Below are positions 1 to 8,685 of a DNA stretch of 64,000 nucleotides, one piece after another. The DNA lies in the NCBI GenBank assembly GCA_963753195.1, contig CAVWBH010000009.1, positions 124,001-188,000 on the forward strand. Reading direction: 5' to 3'. The stretch's first letter is position 1, and each line of letters starts with the position of its first letter. The position numbers and the translations under genes are program-made. The notes under the pieces were generated by a model, which was not told where the DNA came from, did no database searches, and saw only the letters and a list, made by a program, of their open reading frames with translations. This stretch comes from Palsa-504 sp963753195 (GTDB taxonomy: Bacteria > Actinomycetota > Actinomycetes > Streptosporangiales > Streptosporangiaceae).

Positions 1-119
1 TGGCGTGCGCATAATCCCCTAGGCCAGTTGACCGCATTCCCGAGTGAGCCTAGCCGGGAGCGGGGCGTCGGCGCGTCCGCAGTTGCAATGCCAATGCGAG
101 AAAATCAGTGGGGAACGTG

Positions 120-125
120 CATAAT
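120..125 (+). promoter_or_regulatory. -10 hexamer of a leaderless promoter
   Basis: CATAAT ends seven bases before the ATG at 133, the spacing expected when transcription starts at or next to the start codon. No convincing -35 is visible. The same arrangement recurs before several other genes in the window. Confidence 0.45.
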
Positions 126-132
126 GGCGGTC

Positions 133-582
133 ATGCGACTGTCAGCCCGGGCCGACTACGCACTGCGCGCCGCCATCGAGCTCGCGGCGGCAGGCCCCGG
201 CCATGTGACCGCCGACCAGCTCGCCCGGGCCCAGCAGATTCCCGGGAAGTTCCTGGAGACGATCCTCACCCAGCTCCGCCGGGCCGGCCTCATCCGCAGC
301 CAGCGCGGGCCGGACGGCGGGTTCTGGCTGGCCAGGCCGGCGGCCGAGATCTCACTGGCGGAAATCATCCGGGTCATTGACGGCCAGTTGCTGGGCGTGC
401 GGGGCGAACGGCCGGAGAACATCACCTATCCGGGCGTGGCCGAGCCACTCCAGCAGGTGTGGATTGCGCTGCGCGCGAACGAACGGGCGGTCCTGGAAAC
501 GGTCACGCTGGCCGATATCGTGGCGGGACACCTGCCCGAAATGGTCCGTCAGCTGACGGAGAACCCGCGCGCCTGGGTCTGA
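133..582 (+). CDS. Rrf2-family transcriptional regulator without cysteines
   Basis: A 149-residue winged-helix repressor of the Rrf2 family. The N-terminus MRLSARADYALRA and the recognition-helix region (about residues 23-58, QIPGKFLETILTQLRRAGL then RGPDGGFWLARP) are typical of the family. I chose the ATG at 133 because Rrf2 proteins begin with this motif and a CATAAT -10 lies seven bases upstream; an in-frame ATG at 124 is the alternative. There is no cysteine in the protein, so it cannot carry the [2Fe-2S] cluster of IscR or NsrR and is more like CymR- or HypR-type members that sense through other means. No obvious target gene is adjacent on the same strand. Confidence 0.9.
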   Translation: MRLSARADYALRAAIELAAAGPGHVTADQLARAQQIPGKFLETILTQLRRAGLIRSQRGPDGGFWLARPAAEISLAEIIRVIDGQLLGVRGERPENITYPGVAEPLQQVWIALRANERAVLETVTLADIVAGHLPEMVRQLTENPRAWV

Positions 583-643
583 GGCGCCGCGGTTACCGGC
601 GCTTCCGCTTAGCCAGACGGCCGCGATGCCCGTAGCTGGTTGA

Positions 644-1090
644 TCAGACGGGCACCATGTCCGTGACCTCGCGCACGTGCCCGGAGGCCGTGCCGAAGCC
701 CGATTCGGTGTCCGCGAAGTCCAGGCCCGATTCGGAGCCCCGATCGATGGTGCTGATCGAGACGAAATCCGGCGTGGGCGGCAGGCCGCGGCCCGCTTCG
801 GCCGGCACCCGCAGGCCCGGCTCCCGCGGCATACCCAGCCCGGACTCGGTCTGAAGCTCAGCGAGGGCGAAACTGTCCGAGACTTCCCGGAAGACCTGGG
901 AGAGCGGAGTACCCAAGGCGCCGCAGATCGCGGCGAGCAGCTCTGAGGAGGCTTCCTTCTGGCCGCGCTCGACTTCGGACAGGTAGCCGAGGGAAACGCG
1001 CGCCGAGGCGGATACCTCACGCAGCGTCCGACCCTGCCGCAGGCGAAGCCGGCGCAGCACATCGCCAAGCAGCTGACGGAGCAGAACCAT
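644..1090 (-). CDS. clgR: ClgR-like XRE-family transcriptional regulator
   Basis: A 148-residue protein with an N-terminal Cro/C1-type helix-turn-helix (about residues 8-65; LREVSASARVSLGYLSEVERG is the classic core) followed by a variable hydrophilic tail. Its position directly downstream of cinA on the same strand is the conserved actinobacterial location of clgR, the activator of clp protease and other proteostasis genes. The gene is separated from cinA by about 110 bp that contains an inverted repeat, so it probably has its own, perhaps autoregulated, promoter. The assignment rests on the domain plus synteny; the tail is too divergent to help. Confidence 0.85.
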   Translation of the reverse strand: MVLLRQLLGDVLRRLRLRQGRTLREVSASARVSLGYLSEVERGQKEASSELLAAICGALGTPLSQVFREVSDSFALAELQTESGLGMPREPGLRVPAEAGRGLPPTPDFVSISTIDRGSESGLDFADTESGFGTASGHVREVTDMVPV

Positions 1091-1128
1091 GTCGCACTCC
1101 CTTCCAAGGCCGAACCCCCGACACTCAC

Positions 1129-1148
1129 ACCGTACCTGGCATTACGGT
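1129..1148. promoter_or_regulatory. Inverted repeat upstream of clgR
   Basis: ACCGTA and TACGGT form perfect 6-bp arms around an 8-base spacer, about 40 bp upstream of the clgR start. It is a candidate operator for ClgR autoregulation or for another regulator; it does not match a ClgR box that I can recall exactly. Confidence 0.35.
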
Positions 1149-1199
1149 TAGTTTGCGAGATCCAGCCACCCCGTGTTCGCTGCCAACGTAACGCTGTAA

Positions 1200-1748
1200 T
1201 CACTCCGTATCTTCCCGGAGCCTGCCGAGCAGCAAGCCGAGGGCATGCTCCACGGTCAGTCTACGGATGACGTGCCGGTCGCCTTCCAGGACGACGGTGC
1301 GCACCACCGTGTCCTCCGCCGCGCTCACCGCGATATGGGCGGTGCCCACCGGCTGCCCGTCGGCCGGCTCCGGGCCCGCCACCCCGGTGGTGGCCACCCC
1401 GTAGGTCGCGCTGAGCCTGGTCCTGACCCCCTCCGCCATGGCCGCGGCCACCGGCGCGTAGACCGCGCCATGCTCGGCCAGCATGTCCGGGTCCACGCCG
1501 AGCAGGGATGCCTTGAGCTCGGTGGCGTAGGTGACGACTCCGCCGCGGAACGACGCCGAGGCACCGGGGATGTCGGTCAGCGCCGCGGCGACCAGGCCGC
1601 CGGTCAGCGACTCGGCCACGGCCACCGTGTGACCGCCTGCCGTCAGCCGGGCCAGGATCTGCCCGGCCAGCTCGTACGCGTCCTCGCCTGCGGAGGCCGC
1701 CCGGGCGGCCTGCTCCCCGGTGTGCGACCTCCCCGAGCCCAGGACCAC
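1200..1748 (-). CDS. cinA: CinA C-terminal-type nicotinamide-nucleotide amidohydrolase (PncC)
   Basis: A 182-residue stand-alone CinA C-terminal domain, which deamidates nicotinamide mononucleotide to nicotinate mononucleotide in pyridine-nucleotide recycling. Family motifs are present: VAVAESLTGGLVAAALTDIPGAS, GGVVTYA, KASLLGV and ATTGVAGPEPADGQPVGT. The start was set at the GTG at 1748 because a strong GGGAGG (1755-1760) is six bases upstream; the GTG at 1754 would sit directly on this site, and the longer reading to 1835 would run into the end of pgsA. It lies in the pgsA-cinA-clgR order common in actinobacteria, so co-transcription with pgsA is likely. Confidence 0.9.
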   Translation of the reverse strand: MVLGSGRSHTGEQAARAASAGEDAYELAGQILARLTAGGHTVAVAESLTGGLVAAALTDIPGASASFRGGVVTYATELKASLLGVDPDMLAEHGAVYAPVAAAMAEGVRTRLSATYGVATTGVAGPEPADGQPVGTAHIAVSAAEDTVVRTVVLEGDRHVIRRLTVEHALGLLLGRLREDTE

Positions 1749-1782
1749 GATCACCCTCCCAAACCTTGCGGTGCCGGCAGGC

Positions 1783-2349
1783 TCACTCGCCCGCGGCCGA
1801 ATCGGAACGGCGCAGCCGCATCGCTTGCAGAACATAGTCGACGCCGGTCACCACGGTGACGATAACCGCCGCGGCCATGACCAGCACGCGGATGATCCCC
1901 GGTGGGCTGAGCGTGCTCGGCAGCACGTACAGGCAGATCGCGATGACCTGCAGCAGGGTCTTCAGCTTGCCGCCGCGGCTCGCCGCGATCACGCCGCGGC
2001 GGATCACCCAGAACCGCAGCGCGGTCACGCCGATCTCGCGGAACATGATCACCCCGGTGACCCACCAGGGCAGCTCACCGAGCGCGGACAGGCAGATCAG
2101 GGCCGCGCCGGTCAGCGCCTTGTCGGCCACCGGGTCGGCGATCTTGCCGAAGTCGGTCACCAGCCCGCGGCGACGGGCCACCCGCCCGTCGAGCAGGTCG
2201 GTCAGCGACGCGATGCAGAACACGGCGAGCGCGGCCAGCCGCGCGGCCGTGCCGCCGGCGAGCAGGAAGGCCACGAACACCGGGACAAGGGCGATCCGGA
2301 CCGCGGTGAGCACGTTGGCCACATTCCACAGGCCCGGTTCGGAGGTCAC
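1783..2349 (-). CDS. pgsA: CDP-diacylglycerol--glycerol-3-phosphate 3-phosphatidyltransferase
   Basis: A 188-residue integral membrane enzyme that makes phosphatidylglycerol phosphate, the committed step of anionic phospholipid synthesis. The complete CDP-alcohol phosphatidyltransferase motif D-G-x2-A-R-x8-G-x3-D-x3-D is seen at residues 54-76 (D54, G55, A58, R59, G68, D72, D76). Several hydrophobic segments follow the usual pattern. The gene starts 11 bp after the rimO stop, so the two are almost certainly co-transcribed. Some actinobacterial paralogues make other phospholipids, but the synteny with rimO and cinA supports PgsA. Confidence 0.93.
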   Translation of the reverse strand: MTSEPGLWNVANVLTAVRIALVPVFVAFLLAGGTAARLAALAVFCIASLTDLLDGRVARRRGLVTDFGKIADPVADKALTGAALICLSALGELPWWVTGVIMFREIGVTALRFWVIRRGVIAASRGGKLKTLLQVIAICLYVLPSTLSPPGIIRVLVMAAAVIVTVVTGVDYVLQAMRLRRSDSAAGE

Positions 2350-2360
2350 CGCCGACCCGG

Positions 2361-3833
2361 CTAGCAGGCGTCGGCGGACACGATCGCTTCGGCGATCAGG
2401 TCCACGCCGTCCGAGCCGGTCACCACGGCGCGGATCATGTCGCCGGGCGCGAGCGGCACGGCGGACCGGACGGTGGTTACGCCGTCGACTTCGGGTGCCT
2501 GGTGAGCGGCCCGGCCGGTGAACGTCCCGTCGTGCTCGCCGGGTTCCTCGATCAGCACGTCGAGGGTCTCCCCCAGCCGGTCGGCGGCCCGCTGGGCCAT
2601 CAGCTCGTCGGCCAGGTCAGCAACTTCCTCGACCCGGCGGGCGATCTCCGCGCCGTCCAGCTTCCCGGGCCGGGACGCGGCCTCCGTGCCATCCTCATCG
2701 GAGTAGCCGAAGATCCCGATGGCGTCCAGCCCGGCCCGGCCGAGGAACAGCTCGAGCTCGGCCAGGTCGGCCGGGGTCTCACCGGGAAAGCCGACGATAA
2801 AGTTGGACCGGACGCCGGCGCTCGGGCTGATCTGGCGGATCTGGTCGATCAGGGCCAGGAACCGCTCACGGTCACCGAAGCGCCGCATAGCCCGCAGCAC
2901 CGGCCCGCTCGCGTGCTGGAACGACAGGTCGAAGTAGTCGGCTACCCCGGGCGTGGACGCGATGACCTGGATCAGGCCCGGGCGCAGCTCGGCGGGCTGC
3001 AGGTAGCTGATCCTGACCCGCTCGATGCCTTCGATCCCGGCCAGGTCCGGCAGCACGTCCTCGAGCAGCCGCAGGTTCCCGAGGTCTTTGCCGTAGGAGG
3101 TGGAGTTCTCGCTCACCAGCATCAGCTCGCGGACGCCCTGGCTGGCCAGCCAGCGGGCCTCGGCCAGGATCTCGGTCGGCCGCCGGGACACGAACGCGCC
3201 GCGGAAGGACGGGATGGCGCAGAACGAGCAGCGCCGGTCGCAGCCAGACGCGATCTTCAGCGGTGCCACGACCCCGGTGGACAGCCGCCGCCTGAACACC
3301 CCGCTGGCCGGATCGGGTCCGATCCACGGGGCAGCCTGGGAGTGCTGGGTGGGCTGGGAGTGCTGGGTGGGCTGCGGCTGGCGGTCGGCGGGGCTGATGG
3401 GCAGCAGGGTCCGGCGGTCCCGCGCGGTGTGCGCCGGACGGCGGCGGCCGCTCAGCACGTCGTCCAGGCGAGCGCCGATGTCGCCGTAGTCATCGAAGCT
3501 GAGGATCTGCGCCTCGGGCAGCTCGTCGGCGAGCTCGGCGCCGTAGCGCTCGGCCAGGCAGCCGACCGCGGCGACCTTGGCGCCGGCCTCGGCCGCGGAC
3601 AGCAGCTCGGCGATGGACTCCTGCTTGGCCGCCTGGATGAAGCCGCAGGTGTTCACGAGCACCACGCTGGCCTCGCCGGCCGGGTTAAGCTCCCACCCGG
3701 ATGCCGTCAGGCGGGCCGCTAGCTCCTCGGAATCAACCTCGTTACGCGCGCAGCCCATCGTGATCAGGCTGACGGTCCGGGCGGTCTGCGGGCCGGAGCC
3801 GCTGGGGGCAGGAGATCCGGATGGTGAGGACAC
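2361..3833 (-). CDS. rimO: Ribosomal protein S12 methylthiotransferase RimO
   Basis: A 490-residue radical-SAM methylthiotransferase that modifies an aspartate of ribosomal protein S12. The N-terminal MTTase domain keeps its three cluster cysteines (C28, C63, C92), and the radical-SAM cluster motif CDRRCSFC is at C198, C202 and C205. A C-terminal TRAM domain covers about residues 420-485. Compared with typical RimO the segment between the two iron-sulfur domains is longer and carries a short tandem repeat (PTQHSQ twice, residues 155-166). It sits between the RodZ-like gene and pgsA in the usual order. Confidence 0.93.
   Translation of the reverse strand: MSSPSGSPAPSGSGPQTARTVSLITMGCARNEVDSEELAARLTASGWELNPAGEASVVLVNTCGFIQAAKQESIAELLSAAEAGAKVAAVGCLAERYGAELADELPEAQILSFDDYGDIGARLDDVLSGRRRPAHTARDRRTLLPISPADRQPQPTQHSQPTQHSQAAPWIGPDPASGVFRRRLSTGVVAPLKIASGCDRRCSFCAIPSFRGAFVSRRPTEILAEARWLASQGVRELMLVSENSTSYGKDLGNLRLLEDVLPDLAGIEGIERVRISYLQPAELRPGLIQVIASTPGVADYFDLSFQHASGPVLRAMRRFGDRERFLALIDQIRQISPSAGVRSNFIVGFPGETPADLAELELFLGRAGLDAIGIFGYSDEDGTEAASRPGKLDGAEIARRVEEVADLADELMAQRAADRLGETLDVLIEEPGEHDGTFTGRAAHQAPEVDGVTTVRSAVPLAPGDMIRAVVTGSDGVDLIAEAIVSADAC
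3336..3371. repeat. Two-copy 18-bp tandem repeat inside rimO
   Basis: CTGGGAGTGCTGGGTGGG is repeated perfectly end to end. The unit is a multiple of three and encodes a repeated PTQHSQ in the linker between the MTTase and radical-SAM domains, so the frame is kept. Confidence 0.9.
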
Positions 3834-3863
3834 ACCGAGAGCCTATGCGACCCGGCTCCCGCC

Positions 3864-4637
3864 CTAGCCGGACTGGGAGCCCTGGGAGGCGCTGGCCGAG
3901 GGGCTGGCCGAGGGATTCCCCGGGGGGCTGAGGTTCAGCGTCACCGGCAGGACGGTACTGAGCTGACGCTGCTGGCCGTTGACGGTCAGGACGATCCCGC
4001 CGGGGTTGCCGAGCCGGAGGCTCACCGGCTCCTTTTCGGTCCACGTCATCGAGGTGCCCGTCGAGACGACCCCCATGTATATCTGCGATCCGTCGCTGGT
4101 GCGGGTGAGCTGGACCCAGCAGTCCTCCTGCGCGGCGTCGACCTTGATCACCAGATCCGCGGACGGCGCGGTCGTGGGCGAGGTCTTGGCCGCCGGCGTC
4201 GAGTTGACGCTGGGCCGGACGGAGCTGGAGGCGGCCGCGGCGGGATGGCCGTGCTTGCCGTGGTCGGACACCAGCCGGTAGGCGGCGTATCCGATGATGG
4301 CGAGCAGCACGAGGACCACGATCATGGCCAGGCTGGGCGAATGCCGCTCGCGGATCTTGATCGGCCTGGTGGGCTCGAACACCTCGGCGGCTCGCAACGG
4401 GCTCACCGGCCCGTGATCCGCGTCGTACTCGCTGATCAGCGGGACCGGGTCGGTGCCGACGGCCCCGGCGATGCTGCGGATGTGCCCGCGCGCGTAGAAG
4501 TCGCCGCCGCAGGTATCGAAGTCGCCCTGCTCGATGTCCCGGATGATCGACTCCCTGATCCGGGTCTGCTGGCTGACCTGGCTGACGGTGAGACCAGCGC
4601 TATGGCGCGCGTCGGCCAATGCCTCACCGATGCTCAT
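3864..4637 (-). CDS. RodZ-like helix-turn-helix membrane protein
   Basis: A 257-residue protein with a cytoplasmic helix-turn-helix of the HTH_25 type (about residues 1-70, starting MSIGEALADARHSAGL), a basic stretch, one transmembrane helix (SLAMIVVLVLLAIIGYAAY, about 105-125), an S/T/P-rich linker and an extracytoplasmic DUF4115-type beta domain with KVDAAQEDCWVQL and WTEKEPVSLRLG. This is the RodZ architecture, linked to MreB-type cytoskeleton and cell shape in other bacteria. I chose the ATG at 4637 because GGAGG is seven bases upstream. The C-terminus is a serine-rich tail. The position between ftsK and rimO is conserved in actinobacteria. Confidence 0.85.
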   Translation of the reverse strand: MSIGEALADARHSAGLTVSQVSQQTRIRESIIRDIEQGDFDTCGGDFYARGHIRSIAGAVGTDPVPLISEYDADHGPVSPLRAAEVFEPTRPIKIRERHSPSLAMIVVLVLLAIIGYAAYRLVSDHGKHGHPAAAASSSVRPSVNSTPAAKTSPTTAPSADLVIKVDAAQEDCWVQLTRTSDGSQIYMGVVSTGTSMTWTEKEPVSLRLGNPGGIVLTVNGQQRQLSTVLPVTLNLSPPGNPSASPSASASQGSQSG

Positions 4638-4756
4638 GGTGCGCCTCCACGTGCCTTTGCTCACGACGGGGCGGCCCGGCGAGGGCCGGGGCCATGACCA
4701 AGTGTAGACAGCTCAGGCGGCCGGATCGGGGAGGCGAGCAGGGCCAATCCGCCGGG

Positions 4757-7501
4757 TCATCCGCCCCGCAGGGAGGTAAGTGTGTCATCCAGGTCTTCCG
4801 GGCGAACCAGCACGTCACGAGCCTTAGAGCCTTCGCTCGGCCCGACGATTCCCCTGCTCTCCAGCAGGTCCATCAGCCGTCCGGCCTTGGCGAAACCGAC
4901 CCGCAGCTTGCGCTGCAGCATCGACGTCGACCCGAACTGGGTGGTGATGATCAGCTCCGCAGCCTGCGTGAGCAGCTCCAGATCGTCGCCGATGTCCGCG
5001 TCGATCTCCCGGGTCTTCTCCGGCGCGGCGGCGACGTCCTCCCGGTAGGTGGGCTCGGCCTGCTGCTTGCAGTGCGCGACGATGGCGCGGATCTCTTTCT
5101 CCGACAGGAACGCGTTCTGCAGCCGGATCGGCTTCGACGCTCCCATAGGCAGGAAGAGCGCGTCACCCTGCCCGACCAGCTTCTCCGCCCCCGGCTGGTC
5201 CAGGATGACCCGTGAGTCGGCCAGCGAGGAGGTGGCGAAGGCCAGCCGGGACGGGACGTTCGCCTTGATCAGGCCGGTCACCACGTCCACGCTCGGCCGC
5301 TGGGTGGCCAGCACCAGGTGGATGCCCGCGGCCCGGGCCAGCTGGGTGATCCGGACCACCGAGTCCTCCACGTCGCGGGGCGCGACCATCATCAGGTCGG
5401 ACAGCTCGTCGACGATGACCAGGAGGTACGGGTAGGGCAGGTAGACCCGCTCACTGCCGGGCGGCGCCGTCAGCCGCCCGGCCCGGACCGCCTTGTTGAA
5501 GTCGTCCACGTGCCGGAACCCGCAGGCGGCCAGGTCGTCGTACCGGCGCTCCATCTCGCCGACGACCCAGTCCAGCGCCTCGGCCGCCTTCTTGGGGTTG
5601 GTGATGATCGGCGTGATCAGGTGCGGGATGCCGTCGTAGATGCTCAGCTCGACCCGCTTGGGGTCGACCAGGATCATCCGCACCTCGTCCGGCGTGGCCC
5701 GGGTCAAGATCGAGGTGATCAGGCCGTTCAGGCACACCGACTTGCCGGAGCCGGTAGCGCCGGCGATCAGGATGTGCGGCATCTTGGCCAGATTGGCCAC
5801 CAGCACCCGGCCCTCGACGTCCTTGCCCAGGCCGACCACCATCGGGTGGTGGTCGGCCATCGCCACCTGGGACTTGAGCACGTCGCCCAGGCTGACGATC
5901 TCCTTGTCCGCGTTGGGGATCTCCACCCCGATCGCGGATTTGCCCGGGATCGGGGAGATGATCCGGACGTCGGCGCTCTTGACCGCGTAGGCGATGTTCT
6001 TGGACAGCGCCGTCACCCGCTCCACCTTGACCGCGGGTCCCAGCTCGATCTCGTACCTGGTCACGGTCGGGCCCCGGCTGAACCCGGTGACCTGGGCGTC
6101 CACCTGGAACTGCTCGAGGACCTCGGTCAGCGCCTCGACCACGATGTCATTGGCCCGGGTCCGGGCCTTGGGTGCGGACCCGGGCCGCAGCAGCGCCGTG
6201 GGCGGCAGGGTGTACCCGCCGAGCGCGGCACCGGTCAGCATGAGCTGCTCGGGCGGGCCATCGGCCGGCGCCCCGGCCGGTGCGGCGCCCAGGTCCGCAG
6301 GCTTGGCGTGGCCCGGGACCTCGGAGGTCTCGGCGGCCGGGCTGGCCGGTGCAGCGGGCCCGGCGTCCTCGGCGGAGCCGAAGCCGAGCGCCTCGATCAG
6401 GCCGGCCCCGCCGTCCGGACGGGCGCCCGTGACCGCCTTCGCCCCCTCGGCGCGCTTCTTGCCCGGGCCCAGCAGCGGCGTGTCGTACGGCTTGAGGCGC
6501 TCGCCGCCTTCCAGGGCCGGGCGCAGCCGGACGTTCTTGGCGATCTGGCCGCGCGGTCCGCGGCCCCGCACCCCGGTGCCCGCCTCGTAGTCCTCGTCGA
6601 TCTTCAGGCCGTCCTCGTCGGCCGCTCCGGGGACCTCGTGACCGAAGATCCAGCGCAGTCCGGAGAGGCGTTCGGGGATCCTGTGCAGCGAGGTGCCTGT
6701 GATGAGCAGCAGGCCGAAGACGGCCAGCAGCGCGAGCAGCAGCCCGGTCACCCAGGGGGTCAGCACGCGGGACAGCGGGCCGCCGACACCGTACCCGATG
6801 TACCCGCCCGCCTGGCGGATCACCTGCGCGCCAGCGGACGGGCGCGGCGCGCCCTTGGCGATCTCGAGCAGGCCGGTCAGGCCGAGCAGCAGCGCCACCC
6901 AGCCGAGGGCCGCCCGCCGGGTGGCCTGATTGCGGTCCGGGTGCCGCAGGAACCGCCAGGCCAGCAGCGCGATCAAGGCCGGGGCCAGGAAGGCCAGCGA
7001 GCCGAACCCGCCGGTGACCACCTGCCGGATGGCGTGCCCGGCCGTGTTGTCCATCCGCGTCCACAGGCCGCCCGCGAGCACGATGGCCAGCCCGAGGGTA
7101 AGCAGGCCGAGACCGTCCCGGCGGTGGTGCGGCTCGAGGTCGCGCGCCCCGCGGCCGACCGCGCGGGCGGCGAAGCCGACGGCACCGGCGACCATCATCC
7201 AGGCGCCCGAGATCACCTGGCCGATCCACCCGATCAGGACCACCACCGGATCATGCGGACGAGCCAGGCTGCGGGGCGGCCGGCGGGGCCGGTTACGAGA
7301 GGTGCCGCCGCGCTGGTTCCGGGGCTGGCTGCGGGGCTGGTTACGAGGCTGGGCGGGCCGTTTCCGCTGGGTACCCGGCTGCGACCGGCGGCGCGGCGTA
7401 CCGGCGGACCGGTTCGCCGACGTGCCCTGGCCACCCGCGCCGGTCCGGGACGACGGGACGCCGGTCTGCTGGGCTGGTTCGTATCGGACACGGGCCGCCA
7501 T
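4757..7501 (-). CDS. ftsK: FtsK/SpoIIIE DNA translocase
   Basis: A 914-residue septal DNA translocase that pumps chromosome ends through the closing division septum. Residues 1-80 are basic and rich in R, P, Q and N; four to five membrane helices lie between about 85 and 280; a low-complexity linker follows; then the RecA-like motor with Walker A GATGSGKS near residue 580 and Walker B ILVDPKRVELS near 610; the last 65 residues form the gamma winged helix that reads KOPS/SRS-type sites (TSMLQRKLRVGFAKAGRLMDLL). The ATG at 7501 (MAARVRYEP) was preferred to an upstream start that would add 62 atypical residues across the divergent promoter region. Confidence 0.95.
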   Translation of the reverse strand: MAARVRYEPAQQTGVPSSRTGAGGQGTSANRSAGTPRRRSQPGTQRKRPAQPRNQPRSQPRNQRGGTSRNRPRRPPRSLARPHDPVVVLIGWIGQVISGAWMMVAGAVGFAARAVGRGARDLEPHHRRDGLGLLTLGLAIVLAGGLWTRMDNTAGHAIRQVVTGGFGSLAFLAPALIALLAWRFLRHPDRNQATRRAALGWVALLLGLTGLLEIAKGAPRPSAGAQVIRQAGGYIGYGVGGPLSRVLTPWVTGLLLALLAVFGLLLITGTSLHRIPERLSGLRWIFGHEVPGAADEDGLKIDEDYEAGTGVRGRGPRGQIAKNVRLRPALEGGERLKPYDTPLLGPGKKRAEGAKAVTGARPDGGAGLIEALGFGSAEDAGPAAPASPAAETSEVPGHAKPADLGAAPAGAPADGPPEQLMLTGAALGGYTLPPTALLRPGSAPKARTRANDIVVEALTEVLEQFQVDAQVTGFSRGPTVTRYEIELGPAVKVERVTALSKNIAYAVKSADVRIISPIPGKSAIGVEIPNADKEIVSLGDVLKSQVAMADHHPMVVGLGKDVEGRVLVANLAKMPHILIAGATGSGKSVCLNGLITSILTRATPDEVRMILVDPKRVELSIYDGIPHLITPIITNPKKAAEALDWVVGEMERRYDDLAACGFRHVDDFNKAVRAGRLTAPPGSERVYLPYPYLLVIVDELSDLMMVAPRDVEDSVVRITQLARAAGIHLVLATQRPSVDVVTGLIKANVPSRLAFATSSLADSRVILDQPGAEKLVGQGDALFLPMGASKPIRLQNAFLSEKEIRAIVAHCKQQAEPTYREDVAAAPEKTREIDADIGDDLELLTQAAELIITTQFGSTSMLQRKLRVGFAKAGRLMDLLESRGIVGPSEGSKARDVLVRPEDLDDTLTSLRGG

Positions 7502-7596
7502 GATTACAAACGTAGCGAGCCTATCGGCCGGGGCGAAGCACCTTCCGGGGCGTGTCGCGGAGAGCGTAATAGCGTGACGGGGAAGCACGCGCCAAG

Positions 7597-7634
7597 GCCC
7601 GTTCGGGAAAAATTGGATCTGAGGCCGAACGGGC
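7597..7634. promoter_or_regulatory. Inverted repeat in the ftsK/dehydrogenase divergent promoter region
   Basis: GCCCGTTCGG (7597-7606) and CCGAACGGGC (7625-7634) are perfect 10-bp arms separated by an 18-base A/T-richer spacer. The core CCGTTCGG/CCGAACGG is repeated with nearly the same spacing at 27312-27343. It could be a shared operator or a hairpin in the transcript of the plus-strand gene. Confidence 0.5.
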
Positions 7635-7685
7635 GGGACCCGGGGCACCGGGACCCGCAGGGGGCAGGCGCGGTAGGGTCGGCGC

Positions 7686-8675
7686 ATGCGGGTCGCGATC
7701 CTCGATGATTATCAGCAGGTTGCGCTGGCCAGCGCGGACTGGTCGGCGGTACGGCAACTGGCCGAGATCGATGTCTTCGCCCAGCACATCGCGCGGACCG
7801 AGGCGCTGGTCAGCGCCCTGGTGCCGTACGACGTCATCGTGGCCATGCGGGAGCGGACGGCGTTCGACGCGGACCGGCTGGCCCGGCTGCCGCGGCTGCG
7901 GCTGCTGGTCACCACGGGCATGGCCAACGCGTCCATCGACGTGGCGGCGGCGGCCGCACGCGGGATCACCGTGTGCGGCACCGGCGGCCTCGGCTCCCCC
8001 ACGGCCGAGCTGACCTGGGGGCTCATCCTGGGCCTGCTCCGGCACATTCCCGAAGAAGACCAGCGGCTGAAGATGGCCGGACGGGCCGGCGGGGCGGCGC
8101 TCGGGGCGGGCGGCGGCTGGCAGCAGACGGTCGGCACCGGGCTGGAGGGCAAGCGGCTGGGCGTCGTCGGCCTGGGGAACCTGGGACGGCGGGTGGCGGA
8201 GATCGGCCGGGCGTTCGGCATGGACGTGGTGGCCTGGAGCCAGAACCTGGATCCCGATCGTGCGCAGGAGGTGCAGGTCAAGCCGGTGGGCAAGGAGGAC
8301 CTGTTCGCCTCCTCGGACGTGGTGACCGTGCACTACAAGCTCAGCCCGCGCAGCGTGGGGCTGGTCGGCGCGGCCGAGCTGGCCCTGATGAAGCCGTCCG
8401 GCTACCTGGTGAACACCTCGCGCGGCCCGCTGGTGGACACCGCCGCGCTGCTGGCCGCGCTGCGGTCCGGCGGCATCGCCGGCGCGGCCCTGGACGTGTT
8501 CGACGAGGAGCCGCTGCCGCTGTCCTCCCCGCTGCGGACCGCGCCGAACGTGCTGCTGACCCCGCACCTCGGCTACGTCACCGAGGAAACCTACCGGGTC
8601 TTCTACGGCGAGGCGGCGGAGGACATCGTGGCGTTCGCCGCGGGCGCGCCGGTGCGGGTGCTGGCCGCGTCTTAG
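7686..8675 (+). CDS. D-2-hydroxyacid dehydrogenase family protein
   Basis: A 329-residue NAD(P)-dependent dehydrogenase of the D-isomer-specific 2-hydroxyacid family. The Rossmann motif GLGNLG is at 162-167, and the catalytic triad is in place: R246 (NTSRGPLVD), E275 (DVFDEEPLP) and H294 (TPHLGYV). The substrate cannot be read from the sequence; glyoxylate, hydroxypyruvate or phosphoglycerate-like acids are possible. It is the first plus-strand gene opposite ftsK, and an inverted repeat lies 50-90 bp upstream of the ATG. It interrupts the usual ftsK-rnj neighbourhood together with the next two genes. Confidence 0.9.
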   Translation: MRVAILDDYQQVALASADWSAVRQLAEIDVFAQHIARTEALVSALVPYDVIVAMRERTAFDADRLARLPRLRLLVTTGMANASIDVAAAAARGITVCGTGGLGSPTAELTWGLILGLLRHIPEEDQRLKMAGRAGGAALGAGGGWQQTVGTGLEGKRLGVVGLGNLGRRVAEIGRAFGMDVVAWSQNLDPDRAQEVQVKPVGKEDLFASSDVVTVHYKLSPRSVGLVGAAELALMKPSGYLVNTSRGPLVDTAALLAALRSGGIAGAALDVFDEEPLPLSSPLRTAPNVLLTPHLGYVTEETYRVFYGEAAEDIVAFAAGAPVRVLAAS

Positions 8676-8685
8676 CGCCCGGCTC

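Noticed and set aside
5318..7708. Very long open frame antisense to ftsK
   Set aside because: Its composition (H, G, R, Q-rich repeats without domains) is that of GC-rich antisense DNA, and ftsK is complete on the other strand. The same applies to long antisense frames over rnj (10234-12018), the FAD/FeS enzyme (30595-32385) and the LLM/CoA-transferase genes (53136-56722).
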